Shown here: piece by piece, positions 62,987 through 64,000 of the stretch | Position numbering within the stretch: position 1 is the first letter of the stretch | Layout of the letters: each line of letters starts with the position of its first letter | Assembly: GCF_003337715.1 (NCBI RefSeq) | Contig: NZ_QPIX01000003.1 | Location: 62,001 to 126,000, forward strand | Direction: 5' to 3' | Source of the DNA: Ciceribacter lividus | Lineage (GTDB): Bacteria; Pseudomonadota; Alphaproteobacteria; Rhizobiales; Rhizobiaceae | Length of the DNA: 64,000 bases | Translations under genes and position numbers: made by a program | Notes under the pieces: generated by a model | Seen by the model: the letters and a program-made list of their open reading frames with translations, nothing else | What the model was told of the DNA's origin: nothing | Database searches by the model: none

Positions 62987-63700
62987 ATGTCATCGACCCA
63001 TATCTACTCCGCCTTCGACGAGGAACTGAAATACCTGATGCGCCGCATCTCCGAGATGGGTGGCCTCGCCGAGCAGATGGTGGGCGACAGCGTCCGCGCT
63101 CTGGTCCACGGGGACGCTGCGCTGGCGCACAAGGTGATTTCCGACGACGTCATCATGGACGCAGCCGAACGCGAAATCGGTGACAAGGCCGTCATCACGA
63201 TCGCCCGTCGCCAACCCGTCGCCAGCGACCTTCGCGAGATCATCGGCGCGCTGAAGATCGCCAGCGACCTGGAGCGGGTCGGCGATCTCGGCAAGAACAA
63301 CGCCAAGCGGGCAATGGCGGTGCAGAGCGCGGGCATCCCGCGCAAGCTCGCTCGCGGCATCGAGCACCTCTCCGAGCTTGCGCTCGTGCAGCTGAAGGAA
63401 GTCCTGGACGTCTACTCGACGCGTTCGGCGGAGAAGGCGAAGTCCGTCCGCGATCGCGACGACGAGATCGATGCTGTCTATACCTCCCTGTTCCGGGAGT
63501 TGCTGACCTACATGATGGAAGATCCCCGCAACATCACGAGCTGCACGCATCTTCTCTTCTGCGCCAAGAACCTCGAGCGGATCGGCGACCACGCCACCAA
63601 CATCGCCGAGACCATCTACTACATGACCACGGGGGCCCAGCCCGAAGGCGAGCGTCCGAAGGAAGACCTGACGACGGACGTCGGCGCGGTCACCGAATGA
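62987..63700 (+). CDS. phoU: Phosphate transport system regulator PhoU
   Basis: A 237-residue all-helical protein with two PhoU repeats, each with the E/DxxxD metal-type pattern (DLERVGDLGKNNAKRA near 97-112 and NLERIGDHATNIAET near 200-215). It restrains PhoR and the Pst transporter when phosphate is ample. CGAGGATCACG precedes the ATG. Follows pstB by 44 bp. Confidence 0.95.
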   Translation: MSSTHIYSAFDEELKYLMRRISEMGGLAEQMVGDSVRALVHGDAALAHKVISDDVIMDAAEREIGDKAVITIARRQPVASDLREIIGALKIASDLERVGDLGKNNAKRAMAVQSAGIPRKLARGIEHLSELALVQLKEVLDVYSTRSAEKAKSVRDRDDEIDAVYTSLFRELLTYMMEDPRNITSCTHLLFCAKNLERIGDHATNIAETIYYMTTGAQPEGERPKEDLTTDVGAVTE

Positions 63701-63725
63701 TGCCGCTGCAGAGGATAAGCAAGCG

Positions 63726-64000
63726 ATGCAGCCAAGGATAGTGGTAGTCGAAGACGAGGAGGCGCTGAGCGTACTCCTTCGTTACAATCTGGAAGCCGAA
63801 GGTTACGAGGTGGAGACGATTTTGCGCGGCGACGAAGCAGAGCTGCGCCTCCAGGAAAGGGTTCCGGACCTCCTGCTTCTGGACTGGATGCTGCCGGGCG
63901 TCTCGGGGATCGAACTCTGCCGCAGGCTGCGTATGCGACCGGAGACCGAACGCCTGCCTGTCATCATGCTGACGGCGCGCGGCGAGGAGAGCGAACGCGT
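63726..64000 (+). CDS. phoB: Phosphate regulon response regulator PhoB (N-terminal fragment, runs off the window)
   Basis: The first 91 codons encode a receiver domain: MQPRIVVVEDEEALSVLLRY, phosphoacceptor Asp in LLLDWMLPGVSG (about 53) and VIMLTARGEE. The DNA-binding half lies beyond the window. It is 25 bp after phoU and in the same direction as the pst genes, the standard rhizobial order, so it is called PhoB. Confidence 0.9.
   Translation, partial: MQPRIVVVEDEEALSVLLRYNLEAEGYEVETILRGDEAELRLQERVPDLLLLDWMLPGVSGIELCRRLRMRPETERLPVIMLTARGEESER

Noticed and set aside
1..64000. CRISPR arrays or cas genes
   Set aside because: No regularly spaced repeats and no Cas-like proteins were seen.
1..64000. 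Insertion sequences
   Set aside because: No transposase-like proteins or terminal inverted repeats flanking a gene were found.

Overview
The window looks like a chromosomal segment of an alphaproteobacterium of the family Rhizobiaceae, probably Sinorhizobium/Ensifer or a close relative. The evidence is gene order: an frcRS/frcBCAK fructose locus, pyrE next to frk, a rkpK-type UDP-glucose dehydrogenase, and phoR-pstSCAB-phoU-phoB in one direction. The coding sequence is GC-rich throughout. This assignment rests on synteny and recalled family features; no search was run.

Backbone, left part (1-39.2 kb). A partial DMT permease is followed by the rpmH-rnpA-yidC operon (minus), a chemoreceptor ending in a CheR/CheB-type pentapeptide, a sensor kinase and tRNA-Arg(ACG). 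Next come a LysR regulator divergent from a Tat-exported phloroglucinol-type hydrolase, an Mg2+-type P-ATPase, a succinyl-CoA:acetate CoA-transferase, an ArsR-family regulator with two cysteines divergent from thioredoxin 2, a DUF900 lipoprotein, and a two-gene hydroxyproline-type catabolic pair (FAD oxidoreductase and a proline-racemase homologue with Ser in place of the first catalytic Cys). The frc fructose locus follows, then a CheY/hybrid kinase/REC-HD-GYP signalling cluster, pyrC, a GGDEF cyclase, pyrE, frk, a small XRE/DUF2975 pair, a lipoprotein, pgi, fadD and UDP-glucose dehydrogenase.

Integrated island (39,252-53,063, about 13.8 kb). An element has integrated into the anticodon loop of a native tRNA-Thr(CGT) gene. 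The native 3' part now lies at 39,215-39,260 and the native 5' part at 53,055-53,093; they share the 9-bp core ATTACGAAT. The island carries its own complete tRNA-Thr(CGT) at 52,882-52,957, which differs from the native halves at several bases. The left half of the cargo is visibly more AT-rich. It holds a divergent defence-like locus: a minus-strand operon (DUF5655/NucS-like nuclease, small protein, UvrD-like helicase) facing a single-chain HsdR_N-methyltransferase-specificity fusion, with two near-identical palindromes between and inside them. The right half is GC-rich and satellite-like: tyrosine integrase, AlpA-type HTH, primase-polymerase/helicase, an inverted-repeat-rich possible origin, an XRE repressor with operators, and a DUF4065 (SocA-like) toxin-antitoxin-like pair directly downstream of the island tRNA.

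Backbone, right part (53.1-64 kb). A nitronate monooxygenase, a single-span membrane protein of unknown function and polyphosphate kinase 2 are followed by the phosphate regulon phoR-pstSCAB-phoU-phoB, which runs off the window. A triple PHO-box repeat precedes pstS, and a strong hairpin separates pstS from pstC.

Most novel candidates: the divergent nuclease/helicase versus R-M-S-fusion locus with its twin palindromes, and the replacement of a disrupted tRNA by an island-borne copy that may also place a toxin-antitoxin-like pair under a captured tRNA promoter.
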